NCBI GenBank assembly: GCA_016714985.1
Contig: JADKBS010000027.1
Location: 84,374 to 148,373 of the forward strand
DNA: 64,000 nt
Reading direction: 5' to 3'
From: Saprospiraceae bacterium
Lineage (GTDB): Bacteria; Bacteroidota; Bacteroidia; Chitinophagales; Saprospiraceae
A model generated the notes under the pieces. The model did no database searches, had not been told where the DNA came from, and saw only the letters and a program-made list of their open reading frames with translations. The position numbers and the translations under genes were made by a program. This document shows positions 28,461 through 38,206 of the stretch, piece after piece (the first letter of the stretch is position 1; each line of letters begins with the position of its first letter).

Positions 28461-31400
28461 TGAAAACGACAAAGTATTTTGCTTCCATTATTATTTGCGT
28501 GTGTTTGATAAATTTTAAGCTTTGGAGTCAAACAGATTGCGCCAATTATACCACGAACCCTTTCCCGAAATGTGCATGTGATGATTGTGGCTTAATTGAA
28601 CCAAACTGGGAGTTGGTCAGTGACAGTAGCAACGTCTGCGAAGGAGAGGTTTTCCAAGTGAGCGGCGCATTGTCTGCCCCATTGAATCTCATAGAAGATT
28701 ACCATTGGTACTTCATGGATGCCATTACTGGTGATATATTATATGATGTATTGATGAACGATACCTCCTATGTTAGCTTTTCTTACATTGTCCCTAACAA
28801 TGTCCCTTGTAACCAAAAAACGGTTTCTTTAGATATTGATTTAGTCGTCACCAGCCCAACCTGCCCAACTGGAGAAAGTTGTAGGTTTAAACTTTCCGGC
28901 GTCAATGTCAAGCTAAGGCCCCGTGCGTCCTTCGCTCCGGTGCAAGAAGTGTGCATTACCGACCCCGTCCAGTTCAGCAACACGACCTGCAACAACGGCC
29001 AAACCTATCTTTGGAACTTCGGCGACGGACAAACCTCGACCGAGGAGAACCCAGACCACATTTATGCGGCGCCCGGTGTGTATACCGTGACATTGATTGC
29101 CTACAATGGTTGTGGTGCCAGTCAGCCTTTCAGCCGAACGGTGACCGTCATTGGCTTTCCAACGGCAACGGTGGACTACGATTTAAACCCAACGTCGGGG
29201 TGCGTGCCCGTTACCATCCATTTTGACAATAATTCCGTCAACATAGATTCCTTTGATACCAACGACTACCAATGGACAATTGACCCCACGAGCGGCTGGT
29301 TCTTCAACCCAGACACTGTTTATAGCGAAAATTCATGGAACAACGTCATCACTTTTGTCTCGGAAGGGCAGTACGAAGTGACCTTGGAGGTATCGAACAG
29401 GTGTGGGGACGCTACTTGGACTGAATTGATAGACATTTACGAAGCCCCAAGGGTGCAGCTCCAAAACATGGGCAACTATTGCGAGGTAGCAACTATTGAT
29501 TTTTCCGATTATGTCGTTTTTGGGGGTTCCATCATTTCCTACTTATGGAGTGTGACCGCCCCAAATGGCACAATCACTACCTACACCACTGCCAGTCCTA
29601 CGGGTACTTTTAACCAGCCCGGCAACTATACCGTCACTGTTACAGTAGGCAGCCTTACCTGCGGCAATATGTCCGCAAATGCCAGCTTTTTTATTGAATC
29701 CCCCGGTGGCACTGATTTTACCGGCATCCCACCCCAGGTCTGCAGCAGCGACGATGCGTTCGTTTTGGCTGCATTGCCACCCAATGGGGACTGGGGCATT
29801 TCTCCCAACAGCCCAGCGCTCAACGGCAATGTTTTCGACCCGTCGTTGGCTACGCCAAACATCACCTATACACTCACCTACGACCCGCCGGGCAACTGCG
29901 TAAACCAAGGCTCAGTCACCATTACCGTATTGGAGGCGGCTACAGTAAACGTGGAGGACGGAACCATTATCTGCATCGAAAATGGCCCTTATTCCCTTCA
30001 ATACTCGCCGCAGGGCGGCAGTTGGACAAGCAACAATGGGAGCGTTACTCTCGGTGGTGTTTTTGACCCGCTAATTGCTGGTATAGGCACGGATACGCTG
30101 GTCTATACCTTTGAAGATGCGATTGGTTGTGTCATCACCGAGGACGCATTGATAACCGTTGAAGGTATGCCCTCACTTGTAATAAGCGATACTATCACTT
30201 TATGCGAAACGGACGAAAACATATCCCTCCCCGATAACTTGGCGATAACAACCTCCCCGACAACTGGCGTTTTTAATTGGACTGGCCCCGGCATCGTGAG
30301 TGCCGCCAGCGGCTTGTTCAATAGCTCGCAGATTGGCGGGGCGGGCACCTATACCGTTCACGTCACCTATAGGTTGGTAGATTGCCAAGCCACAGACAGT
30401 GTGGTGCTAATCGTAGTGCCATTGACTGCTGCACTGGCAGGCCCAGACACCCTACTCTGCATCAATGAGGCTACCTATCAGCTTGTCGGAAATCCATCGG
30501 GCGGCACTTGGTCTGAGGCAAATGGCCAAGACGATGGACTAAACACAAACACTGGATTAATCAACCTGAACCAAGCCGGCGAAGGCACCTTTCAATACAT
30601 CTATACCTTGTCAGAAGGCACGTCCTGCGAGGCAAGCGATACCGTCTCTGTCGAAGTCATTGACCTCTCCGACAATGTTTCTGCTGGCAACGATTTTGAA
30701 GTCTGCGAGGATGAACCTGCCTTTACCCTTTCGGGCAACAGCCCACCGAACGGTACTTGGACGGGGCCTGGCATCCTCAATGGGAGCACCGGATTGTTCG
30801 ACCCATCCTTGGTAACGCCCGGCACTACGGTAAACCTGAGTTACTGCATTGATAACCAAAATGTGAACTGCCCAGCTTGCGACCTAGTCAACGTAACCGT
30901 AAACGGACTACCCGATGCCTTGTTTTCCATCATTGGCACGACCTGCATTGGAGAAAACCTGAACATCCAACACAATGCCACAAACGCCTGCAACTATGCT
31001 TGGGATTTCGGGGACGGTAGCCCCATTCAAAACGTGCAAAACCCAGTGTATGCCTATCCAGTTGCAGGCACTTATACCATCCAATTTACCGCAACGTCCT
31101 GCCAAGGTTGCAGGTCCGTGTTTTCCCAACAGGTAACCGTTTCAGAGAGGGCTACACCGCAGTTTGCACCCAGCATTGCCGAAGGCTGCGCCGTGTTGGA
31201 AGTCAGTTTTGAAAACCAGAGCCAAGGTTCAAACATGTCCTTTCTTTGGGACTTCGGGAATGGGCAAACCAGCAATTTGGAAAATCCAGGCACGGTTGCT
31301 TTTGAGCAAGGAACCACCGATACCGTTTATCAGGTCGTACTTGCCGTGACCAATGAATGCGGCACTGTATATTTCGATGAAGACATCACTGTTTTCCCGC

Positions 31401-33873
31401 AACCCATCACCAATTTTGGCTTCGATGTGGACGACGGCTGCTCGCCATTGGCGGTGGAAATCAGGAACATTACCTTGGGCAACCCCGATACTTATGCTTG
31501 GTTTGTCAACGGTGCGCTGGTGAGCACAGACAGTGCTTTGGCCAACCAGATTTTCACGACCAACGATACCATGATTACTGTTTATGACGTCCTGCTCGTC
31601 GCTTCCAACGATTGTGGGATAGACAGCTTGACAAAGCAAGTAACCGTCTATCCACCCAATGTAAGGGCATTTATATCGTCGGACACGACACGGGGCTGCC
31701 AACCGCTCACGGTTCATTTCCAGAATTTTGCCACCCCAGGCGCCACGGTGACTTGGGATTTTGGCGATGGCAACGGCTCCGACCAACCCAACCCGACCCA
31801 TGTATTCGAAACGCACGGCTTGTTTACCGTCTATCAATATGCCTCCAATTGCGGCACCCATACCGACTCTATGCTCATTGAAGTGTTGCAGGCCCCTTCC
31901 GTTTCTTTTACCCACGAAGACTATGTCTGCTTTGGCCAGCCTATCCATTTTGTAATGACTCCCAAAACACTCTGGGCAGTAGCTGGGATTTTGGGGACGG
32001 CGATACTTCCACCCTGTTTTCCCCTGACCACATCTTTGATACTGTTGGCAATTTTACAGTATCCCTGACGGGGTTTTCGGCATTGAACAACTGTCCATCT
32101 ACCTTCTCAAGCCCCGTACAGGTATTGCCGCTGCCTGTCGTAGGCTTTACGCCCTCTGCAACTGAAGGATGTGCCCCCTTCACCGTGACCTTCTCCAACA
32201 CGAGCTTCGGCCCTACCTCCTATGCCTGGGACTTTGGCGATGGCGAGACCAGCAACTTGACAAGCCCCATTCACATTTTCGAGACCCCTGGCACGTATCA
32301 GGTCATGCTGATTGGAACCGACAATTTTGGTTGCTCGGCTGACTCCACCATCTTCAACATCATCGTGCATGGATTGCCCACCAGCAATTTCAATTTGAAC
32401 GACGTTGCGTTTTGTAGCGGCGTTGACTCCATTTTCACGGACAACCTGTCCGCTGGCGGCATACAATATGAATGGGCATGGAGCAATGGTTCGGAATCCA
32501 CTTTGTTTGAGCCTGGTTTCTTGTTGGCAGATACTGGATTGTTCACCCTTACGCTCATTGTCGAAAACCAATTTGCTTGCCGAGATACTTCTTCAAGAAC
32601 GGTCAACTTATTGGGTACCCCAGCGGCTGTCATCCCAACCGGCGATTTTGATGGATGCGCACCACATAGCGTCCATTTCGATAATGGCTCCAGATACGCC
32701 GATAATTTTATCTGGGATTTTGGCGATGGGAACACAAGCACCGATTCGTTGCCGAGCCACCAATTCGCCACCGATGGCTCCTTTCTTGTCCAATTGATTG
32801 CCGCAAACCTGAATGGTTGCCCGCCCGATACCGCCCTAACGACCGTCACCGTATTTCCGGTGCCCATAGCAAAATTTCAGGTGGACGCCCCCTTGCTTTG
32901 CGGGCTTCCCTATGACGTCAACATCACCAACCAGACCACCGGTGCTTTTGACTATGCTTGGGACTTTGACAACGGGCAGGTTTCCGATGATTTTGAACCC
33001 AGCCTTAGCTATACCGTCCCCGCCGATTATACCATCCAATTGGTTGCAGCAAACCAATTTAACTGCCAGGATACTTTCGAGCTGACCGTGTCGGCCAACC
33101 TCCAGCCCGAATCCGCCATTGGTTCGCTGTTGTACCAAGGCTGCGAACCCGACACTATCCAATTCATGGACGAGTCCACGGATGCGACCTCGTGGCATTG
33201 GGACTTTGGCGATGGCAACACCTCCACGGAGGCCAACCCCATCCATGTCTTTGAAGAGGATGGCGAATACAGCGTGCAATTGGTCACCAGCTACAACGAC
33301 GTTTGCTTCGACAGCCTTGAAGTGCTCGGCCATGTGCTGGTGCTGCCCTCCCCGGTCGCCGATTTCACTTGGACCGACCTCACGGATGGCCTTGTGTCCT
33401 TCACCAATGCCTCCATTGACGCCATCTCCTATGATTGGGATTTTGGGGACGGCACCCACTCCTCCGAGTTTTCACCGACCTATGAATACAATGAGAACGG
33501 GATATGGAGCGTGGTGCTGACGGCCACCCATGCCAATGGCTGCGAGTCCAAAAAACAAGTGGCCGTCGCCCCCGGCATATTCTACGGGCTGTATTTCCCG
33601 AATGCCATGTCCCCTGAAAGCGGGATTGGGGATGTGAAAGTCTTCAAGCCCACCGGGATAGGCATAAAATCCTATTATGTCAAGGTCTTCTCGCCTTGGG
33701 GCCAGTTGGTCTGGTTTTCCGACAAATTGGACGGCGAACAACCCGGCGAGGTCTGGGACGGCAGGTTCAAGGGGGAGGTCGTCCCACAAGGGGCCTATGC
33801 CTACTTGTATGAGGTCACTTTTATCAACTCCGTAACAAGAATGAACAAAGGAACCGTACTGGTCATTCGTTGA
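28460..33873 (+). CDS. Giant PKD-domain T9SS adhesin (frameshifted)
   Basis: Secreted surface protein of about 1804 residues after repair. Signal peptide at the N-terminus, then a Cys-containing head, many PKD domains recognised by WNFGDGQTSTEENPDHIY, WDFGDGSPIQNVQNPVYAY, WDFGDGETSNLTSPIHIF and similar, interspersed with Ig-like repeats, and a gliding-motility-type C-terminal sorting domain (FPNAMSPESGIGDVKVF ... VWDGRFKGEVVPQGAYAY). The frame breaks at 31954-31955 where AA should be AAA (VNDSQNTLGSSWDFGDG). It is coupled to the PorP/SprF gene, as with sprF and sprB. Likely roles are adhesion or gliding; ligand unknown. Confidence 0.87.
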
Positions 33874-33915
33874 GGCGGGAGGATGGAGTATTGCCGGTGT
33901 CGGCCACCAAAAAGA

Positions 33916-33952
33916 AAACGGCCACACAAGAACGAATCCTGTGTGGCCGTTT
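33916..33952 (+). terminator. Terminator of the adhesin operon
   Basis: 13-bp stem AAACGGCCACACA / TGTGTGGCCGTTT with loop AGAACGAATCC, followed by a T-rich stretch, 42 nt past the adhesin stop. Confidence 0.82.
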
Positions 33953-34016
33953 GTTTCTCAAAAAAAGACTCACAGAGGTACACTTTTCTACTATTCAATA
34001 CTTTTATGCTTGCCTC

Positions 34017-34098
34017 TCACAACTCCCCCCGAAACGCACGGTCTAATAGCGACGATTTCAGGGTGCGGAGGTGGTGTAGTTTTTGGGTGGCCAGATTT
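34017..34098 (-). pseudogene. Remnant of an hsdS 3' end (copy B)
   Basis: About 27 in-frame codons on the minus strand end in LKSSLLDRAFRGEL and a stop, the C-terminus of a type I specificity subunit. The match to copy A at 26857 continues upstream of the HsdS-like helix (shared word GGCCAGATTT on the plus strand). Together the two co-oriented copies flank the PorP/SprF-PKD operon. No hsdS body precedes it. Confidence 0.72.
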
Positions 34099-34235
34099 CC
34101 GAAATCTCGAAGATTTACCGAATCATCCCTCCCTTTAACATCCTTTCAGGAATCAAAAATTGGCCATTGTCGCTTTACTCGAACTTTTCGTCGTTATTTT
34201 TTATGTAGTTGACGCTTTTATAGCTTCTTTGGTTT

Positions 34236-34706
34236 GTGGTAAAAAGGAGTGACATATTATCCGAATTGAATTCATATTTGGCAGCCATTGCATTGGAGGT
34301 TGAACAAATGAATTCGTGCTTGATAGAGCATGGTCATATTATTGATACAACGAATGACCAAGTTGGCGGTGCTCAAATTGCACCAGAAAGCGAACCGATT
34401 GCAAATTCCAGTTGGGTAATCGTGACCACATCATCCAGAGAATTTCATGAGTTAGAGATTTATGATTCTGAGCTAGTCCAAGAAATCCACAGCCCGCTTT
34501 CAAGGTTCAAAACCACGTTTGTGCCAATAGCCAAAACGCTTGGCCATACGCCTCATTTTGTAAAACCAAGGGACTTTAATGTCTCCAACCTGCATTTCCA
34601 TAGTGACAAGGAGGAATCCAGCGTTCAAGCAATGTCGCTTGGGCTAAAATCCTTGTATTATGGATGCTCAAGAAAGAAAATCAGAAAAGGCGGAGAATCG
34701 TTCTGA
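34236..34706 (+). CDS. Hypothetical protein, GTG start
   Basis: 156 residues from GTG at 34236, after a purine-rich leader. No family recognised. The composition is soluble, with possible alpha/beta structure (SSWVIVTTSSREFHELEIYD) and a basic C-terminus (CSRKKIRKGG). Its last 47 bases overlap a small membrane-protein ORF in another frame, so the two look coupled. It lies between the hsdS remnant and the intact RM operon, a place where defence-island accessory genes occur. Being real is supported by an open frame with normal composition, but not proven. Confidence 0.5.
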   Translation: MVKRSDILSELNSYLAAIALEVEQMNSCLIEHGHIIDTTNDQVGGAQIAPESEPIANSSWVIVTTSSREFHELEIYDSELVQEIHSPLSRFKTTFVPIAKTLGHTPHFVKPRDFNVSNLHFHSDKEESSVQAMSLGLKSLYYGCSRKKIRKGGESF

Positions 34707-34797
34707 ACCTAAATCGTGGGAAAAACGGCTAAGAGAATTTGAAATAATTCTAATGCTGGCCACTATTGTCAAACTGATTCTTGAATTGATTTCTTAG
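34660..34797 (+). CDS. 45-residue small membrane protein
   Basis: ATG at 34660 to TAG at 34797, overlapping the preceding gene by 47 nt in a different frame. A charged N-terminal half (MDAQERKSEKAENRSEP) is followed by one hydrophobic segment (IILMLATIVKLILELI) likely to span the membrane. A hairpin terminator begins 15 nt after the stop. Small TM proteins overlapping a soluble partner occur in toxin-antitoxin and defence cassettes; function here is unknown. Confidence 0.4.
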   Translation: MDAQERKSEKAENRSEPKSWEKRLREFEIILMLATIVKLILELIS

Positions 34798-34812
34798 CGC
34801 CGACTACGAGAA

Positions 34813-34844
34813 AGCCAAGGGGAGCAAAACCGCTCCCCTTGGCT
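34813..34844. terminator. Bidirectional hairpin terminator before the RM operon end
   Basis: 13-bp perfect stem AGCCAAGGGGAGC / GCTCCCCTTGGCT with loop AAAACC, between convergent genes ending at 34797 and 34871. The U-tract is weak. Confidence 0.75.
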
Positions 34845-34870
34845 CTTGTAAAATCATTTGATTAGCCTCC

Positions 34871-36197
34871 TCACAACTCCCCCCGAAACGCTTGGTCTAA
34901 TAGTGACGATTTCAGGGATTGGAGGGATTTGAGTTTTTGCTGATAATAGGCATTCATTTTTTCAATTCTTTCAAAAAGGGTTTTGTACTTGGTTACGATA
35001 CGCTTTTGTTCTTCGTAATGGGGAATTGGAATAATGGTATCCTTAATCTTTGAAAGATTTAAATTGGCTTGTGTCCCACCATCGGATAAAGCCCTGATTG
35101 CTTCGTAATTGTTTTGGAAAAACAACTTTATGAAGTCCTTGAAAAATGGATGGTCGGTATAAAATTCAATTGCTGCACAAGCCTGATTTGTAGCGGCTTC
35201 AATGAGCAGTTCTGTTATTTGTCCCCGTGTTTTACCCTGCCCGTATAAGGCAATTATAAGTGTATGCTTAGGGAAAATCTTGCAGTTTGTTTCAGCCAAT
35301 GCCTTTTCAGAAATGAATTTTTCCGCTTTGATTATAAAGGGGGCATTGGTTGCACTACTTGTTACCCATGCAATTTCCCCGTCGTAATATTCCTTCTTTG
35401 TTGTGAGAGGTGTTGCCCCTGTATTTATTTGGGTGTAGTCGGCTAACCTTATCGTTGTCCAGCCTTTAGGAAGTTCAAATTCTTGCTTTGCAACCTTTTC
35501 AAATGTGCTTTTCGAGAATTTTGATTTTATGGCCTTTTGCAAATTCTCAATGAAAGATAGTGCATGTTCATCATCGTTGTTCTGTGCAATCAGTTTGCCA
35601 GAAACAGCATCATTCAAAATCGCCTTTCCAAGTTCCCCCGTCCTTTTGATGTTCCCTTCCAGCAGGGCAATGGCCTTGTCTATCCGCTCAAAAAGGGCAT
35701 CCAACTTGGCAACGATGCGGGTCTGTTCGGGGAGGGGGGGGGAGGGGAAATTTTATACTTGCCAACTTTTGACCGTTAACATTAGGCTGTGCTGCACCAA
35801 TTACTTTATCATCAACCTGTTGCCAATACTCTTTTGATTGAAAATACCAATAAAGAAATCGGGGTAAGATTTTAGATTTTTCGGGAACAATTCTAATTAG
35901 GTATGATGCAAAAACGGCTTCAACATCATCTTCAAAAAGGTAAGATTTTCCCGCTGTTGCACCTGTTCTTGCAAAAAGAATGTCTCCTTTGTTTAGTAGG
36001 TATTTAGGAGCTTCGCTTTTAGAAATGTCAGAAAGTGGAACTTGTGACCAATCAATTTTTCCACCTTGAATGTCCGTTATTCTGACATAAGCATAGTGTC
36101 CAGAATCGCTTTTTTGTCCAGTGTACCCGTACTGAATAGCAGTGGAAACACTTTCAACATTTGTTAGATTTGACCAAAGCCTTTTTTCAAACTCCAT
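34871..36197 (-). CDS. hsdS: Type I restriction-modification specificity subunit HsdS (frameshifted at a G9 tract)
   Basis: Recognises the DNA target for the HsdR/HsdM complex. About 441 residues in one frame if the G run at 35734-35742 has eight G (on the coding strand LPPLPEQTRIVAKLDALFER). With nine, the N-terminal half stops after the first target-recognition domain and the second half is a separate frame. TRD1 (about residues 1-150) starts FEKRLWSNLTNVESV; the central conserved region is FERIDKAIALLEGNIKRT; TRD2 covers about 200-360 (TIRLADYTQINTGATPL ... IPIPHYEEQKRIV); the end is SSLLDQAFRGEL. It overlaps hsdM by 11 nt. Confidence 0.88.
35734..35742. repeat. G9 homopolymer tract inside hsdS
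   Basis: Nine G on the plus strand (nine C in the coding strand), exactly between the two target-recognition halves. Neighbouring GGGG blocks make a G-rich island. Such tracts slip during replication, so it could switch between full and half specificity subunits. Confidence 0.85.
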
Positions 36198-37410
36198 CCG
36201 TCAACACGTTTTCAATTTCAAAAATCAGGTTTGCAATCTGTTCATCGTCCCGTTTGATACTGGCAAGAATTTCGGCGGGCGGTAGGTGGTCTATGTCCGT
36301 TACCTTGGCGGGGTTCTTCGCCGAAAGGTCGTAGTCCTGTATTTGGTTGGCCTTCACCGTCCAACTGTTCGGGGTCGTGCTTCGCTGTGGGTACAGTCGG
36401 ACAAATTCTTCCAATTGCTCAAACTGTATCGGCTTGTTTTTGGTGAGCTTGGCTTCTGGGTTTACTTCGTAGTACCAAATTTCAGCAGTGCCGCCTTTGC
36501 GGTCAAAGAAGATGACGTTGGTTTTTACGCCGCTATAAGGCAAGAAAACCCCAGCTGGGAGGCTTAGGACGGTGTGCAGGTTGAAGTTCTCCAATAGCTC
36601 CTTTTTCACCGCTTGGAAGGCGTTGTTGGTCTGGAAAAGCACCCCTTCCGGCACTACGATTGCGGCCTTGCCTCCCACCTTCAGCATTTTCATAAAATGC
36701 TGGAGGAACAGCAATTCCGTTGCGTTGCTGGCAATGGGAAAGTTTTGCTGTATCTGGCTTTTCTCCTTCCCGCCAAACGGCGGATTGGCCAAAATGATGT
36801 CGTGCCTGTCCCGTTCCTGAATGTCTTGGATGTTGAAGGTAAGGGTGTTTTCCTTGGCAATATTGGGTTGCTCCATCCCATGCAAAATCATGTTCATCAT
36901 GCACATGGTATAGGCCAACGGCGTTTTTTCCCTACCGTAGAACGTGCTTTCCTGCAAACGGATATTATCGTCCGTCTTGCTGGCCTTGGCCTTCATTTCC
37001 AAAAAGGCTTCAATCAGGAAGCCCCCCGTACCTGTTGCCCCATCATAGACCGTTTGGCCGATTTCGGGGTTCACTGCCTGCACCATTGCTTTGATAACGG
37101 GCCTGGGTGTATAAAACTCCCCGCTGTTGCCTCCATCGTTCCCCATGCCCCGCAAAAGCCGTTCATAGACTTCGCCCAACTCGAAAAGCTCCGATTTGCT
37201 TTGAAAATTGAGTTCGTCCACAATATCCAGCACTTCCCGCAAGGTGTTGCCGTTTGCAATACGGTTGTCCAGAAACTCGAAAATAGCACTGTCCAGAAAC
37301 TTCAAGAACAGAATCCAGCTAATCTGTTCGGTGTAGTGCATCGCCCCGCTAATTCCATCGTCACGGCGTAGGATGTCGGTGATTCGGTCAATTTTTTGTT
37401 GGAGTGCCAT
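36187..37410 (-). CDS. hsdM: Type I restriction-modification methyltransferase HsdM
   Basis: N6-adenine DNA methyltransferase that modifies the site chosen by HsdS and is required for cleavage. 407 residues, shorter than many HsdM (about 500). N-terminal helical HsdM domain (RITDILRRDDGISGAMHYTEQ, LFLKFLD), FYTPRPVIKAMVQ, SAM-binding motif I VYDGATGTGGFLIEAF and catalytic motif IV ILANPPFGGKEK (NPPF). Upstream is a short spacer with GTTGAT repeats and two EAD11-like genes; downstream it overlaps hsdS. The start at 37410 gives a normal N-terminus. Confidence 0.94.
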   Translation of the reverse strand: MALQQKIDRITDILRRDDGISGAMHYTEQISWILFLKFLDSAIFEFLDNRIANGNTLREVLDIVDELNFQSKSELFELGEVYERLLRGMGNDGGNSGEFYTPRPVIKAMVQAVNPEIGQTVYDGATGTGGFLIEAFLEMKAKASKTDDNIRLQESTFYGREKTPLAYTMCMMNMILHGMEQPNIAKENTLTFNIQDIQERDRHDIILANPPFGGKEKSQIQQNFPIASNATELLFLQHFMKMLKVGGKAAIVVPEGVLFQTNNAFQAVKKELLENFNLHTVLSLPAGVFLPYSGVKTNVIFFDRKGGTAEIWYYEVNPEAKLTKNKPIQFEQLEEFVRLYPQRSTTPNSWTVKANQIQDYDLSAKNPAKVTDIDHLPPAEILASIKRDDEQIANLIFEIENVLTDGV

Positions 37411-37416
37411 TGGTGG

Positions 37417-37452
37417 GTGATAATGGTTGATAGCGGTTGATAAGGGTTGATG
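37417..37452. repeat. GGTTGATA-type short repeats in the RM operon
   Basis: Units GTGATAATGGTTGATAGCGG, TTGATAAGGG and TTGATGGG fill the 52-nt gap between an EAD11-like gene and hsdM. Same unit style as the hairpin at 24871-24944. Confidence 0.6.
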
Positions 37453-37462
37453 GGTGACGGGG

Positions 37463-38197
37463 TTAGATGATTAGTTTGTGTTTGACTTCTTTGCGGAAGT
37501 CAATATATGAGTCCAGTATATTGTTGGAAATTTCAAATAAATTGTCAAGTCTTGTTTGGTAAACTTCTTTTGTTAATTGCCTATGCGTATTAGGGCTTCC
37601 AAGAAACAATGTAAAATCAGACTTGGAAGCTGGCTTTTGGGCGATATAAAAAAAGGTGTCCTTCATAAATAGCGAAAGTCTATCAATAGCCTCAACAAGA
37701 TTGTTAGAACATGTGGCTATTGATGGTGTTAAGAATTCATTCGATGGGTCATCTAAGAACATTGCAAATTGTTCAAGCCCATACTTCGTGCTATTTTTGA
37801 TTGTGTTTTTTTCAGTTAGCTCGACAACAATATTGAATAGGAACTGGTAGTTTGCAACTTTATCAGATTTGAAAAAAATCGCTTTATCATGTTCCAAAAT
37901 CTCCTTTGATTTTAAAGAAGCAGCGAAGGTAGTTTTTTCCCCCTTACCAATTTTGTCGGCATAGGTTAGCAGGGTTTCTGTTATCCTGTTGGATTCCAAA
38001 TCTTCTTGCTCTTTGCCGATAGTCCCCTTCAAAATTTGTTCTTCCAATCTGTGCTTCCTACCCTTCAATATCAAAAGCCCGTCCTCCCCTTCGCCCCCTT
38101 TTGCTTCCACCATTTTTAGCATTTCTTCAATGGCTTCACTGTGTTTATTTGCAGCAATCAAGGCTTTCAATCGGTTGGCTGTTTCTTTGTTGTCCAT
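37463..38197 (-). CDS. EAD11-like domain protein in the type I RM operon (second copy)
   Basis: 244 residues, soluble, no TM. The first ~80 (RLKALIAANKHSEAIEEML ... RKHRLEEQILKGTIGKEQED, then NRITETLLTYADKI) look like the effector-associated domain EAD11, a small helical adaptor of bacterial conflict systems known for homotypic pairing. The rest is helix-rich and ends DFRKEVKHKLII; no enzyme motif is seen. It is a paralogue of the next gene upstream (38207-38926), 9 nt away. Lying between hsdR and hsdM, it should be co-expressed with the RM enzyme. An accessory, sensor or anti-/pro-restriction role is inference; the EAD11 call rests on pattern memory. Confidence 0.72.
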   Translation of the reverse strand: MDNKETANRLKALIAANKHSEAIEEMLKMVEAKGGEGEDGLLILKGRKHRLEEQILKGTIGKEQEDLESNRITETLLTYADKIGKGEKTTFAASLKSKEILEHDKAIFFKSDKVANYQFLFNIVVELTEKNTIKNSTKYGLEQFAMFLDDPSNEFLTPSIATCSNNLVEAIDRLSLFMKDTFFYIAQKPASKSDFTLFLGSPNTHRQLTKEVYQTRLDNLFEISNNILDSYIDFRKEVKHKLII

Positions 38198-38206
38198 TTT
38201 AGAAGA

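Noticed and set aside
36613..37371. 252-codon plus-strand frame opposite hsdM
   Set aside because: Antisense shadow of hsdM.
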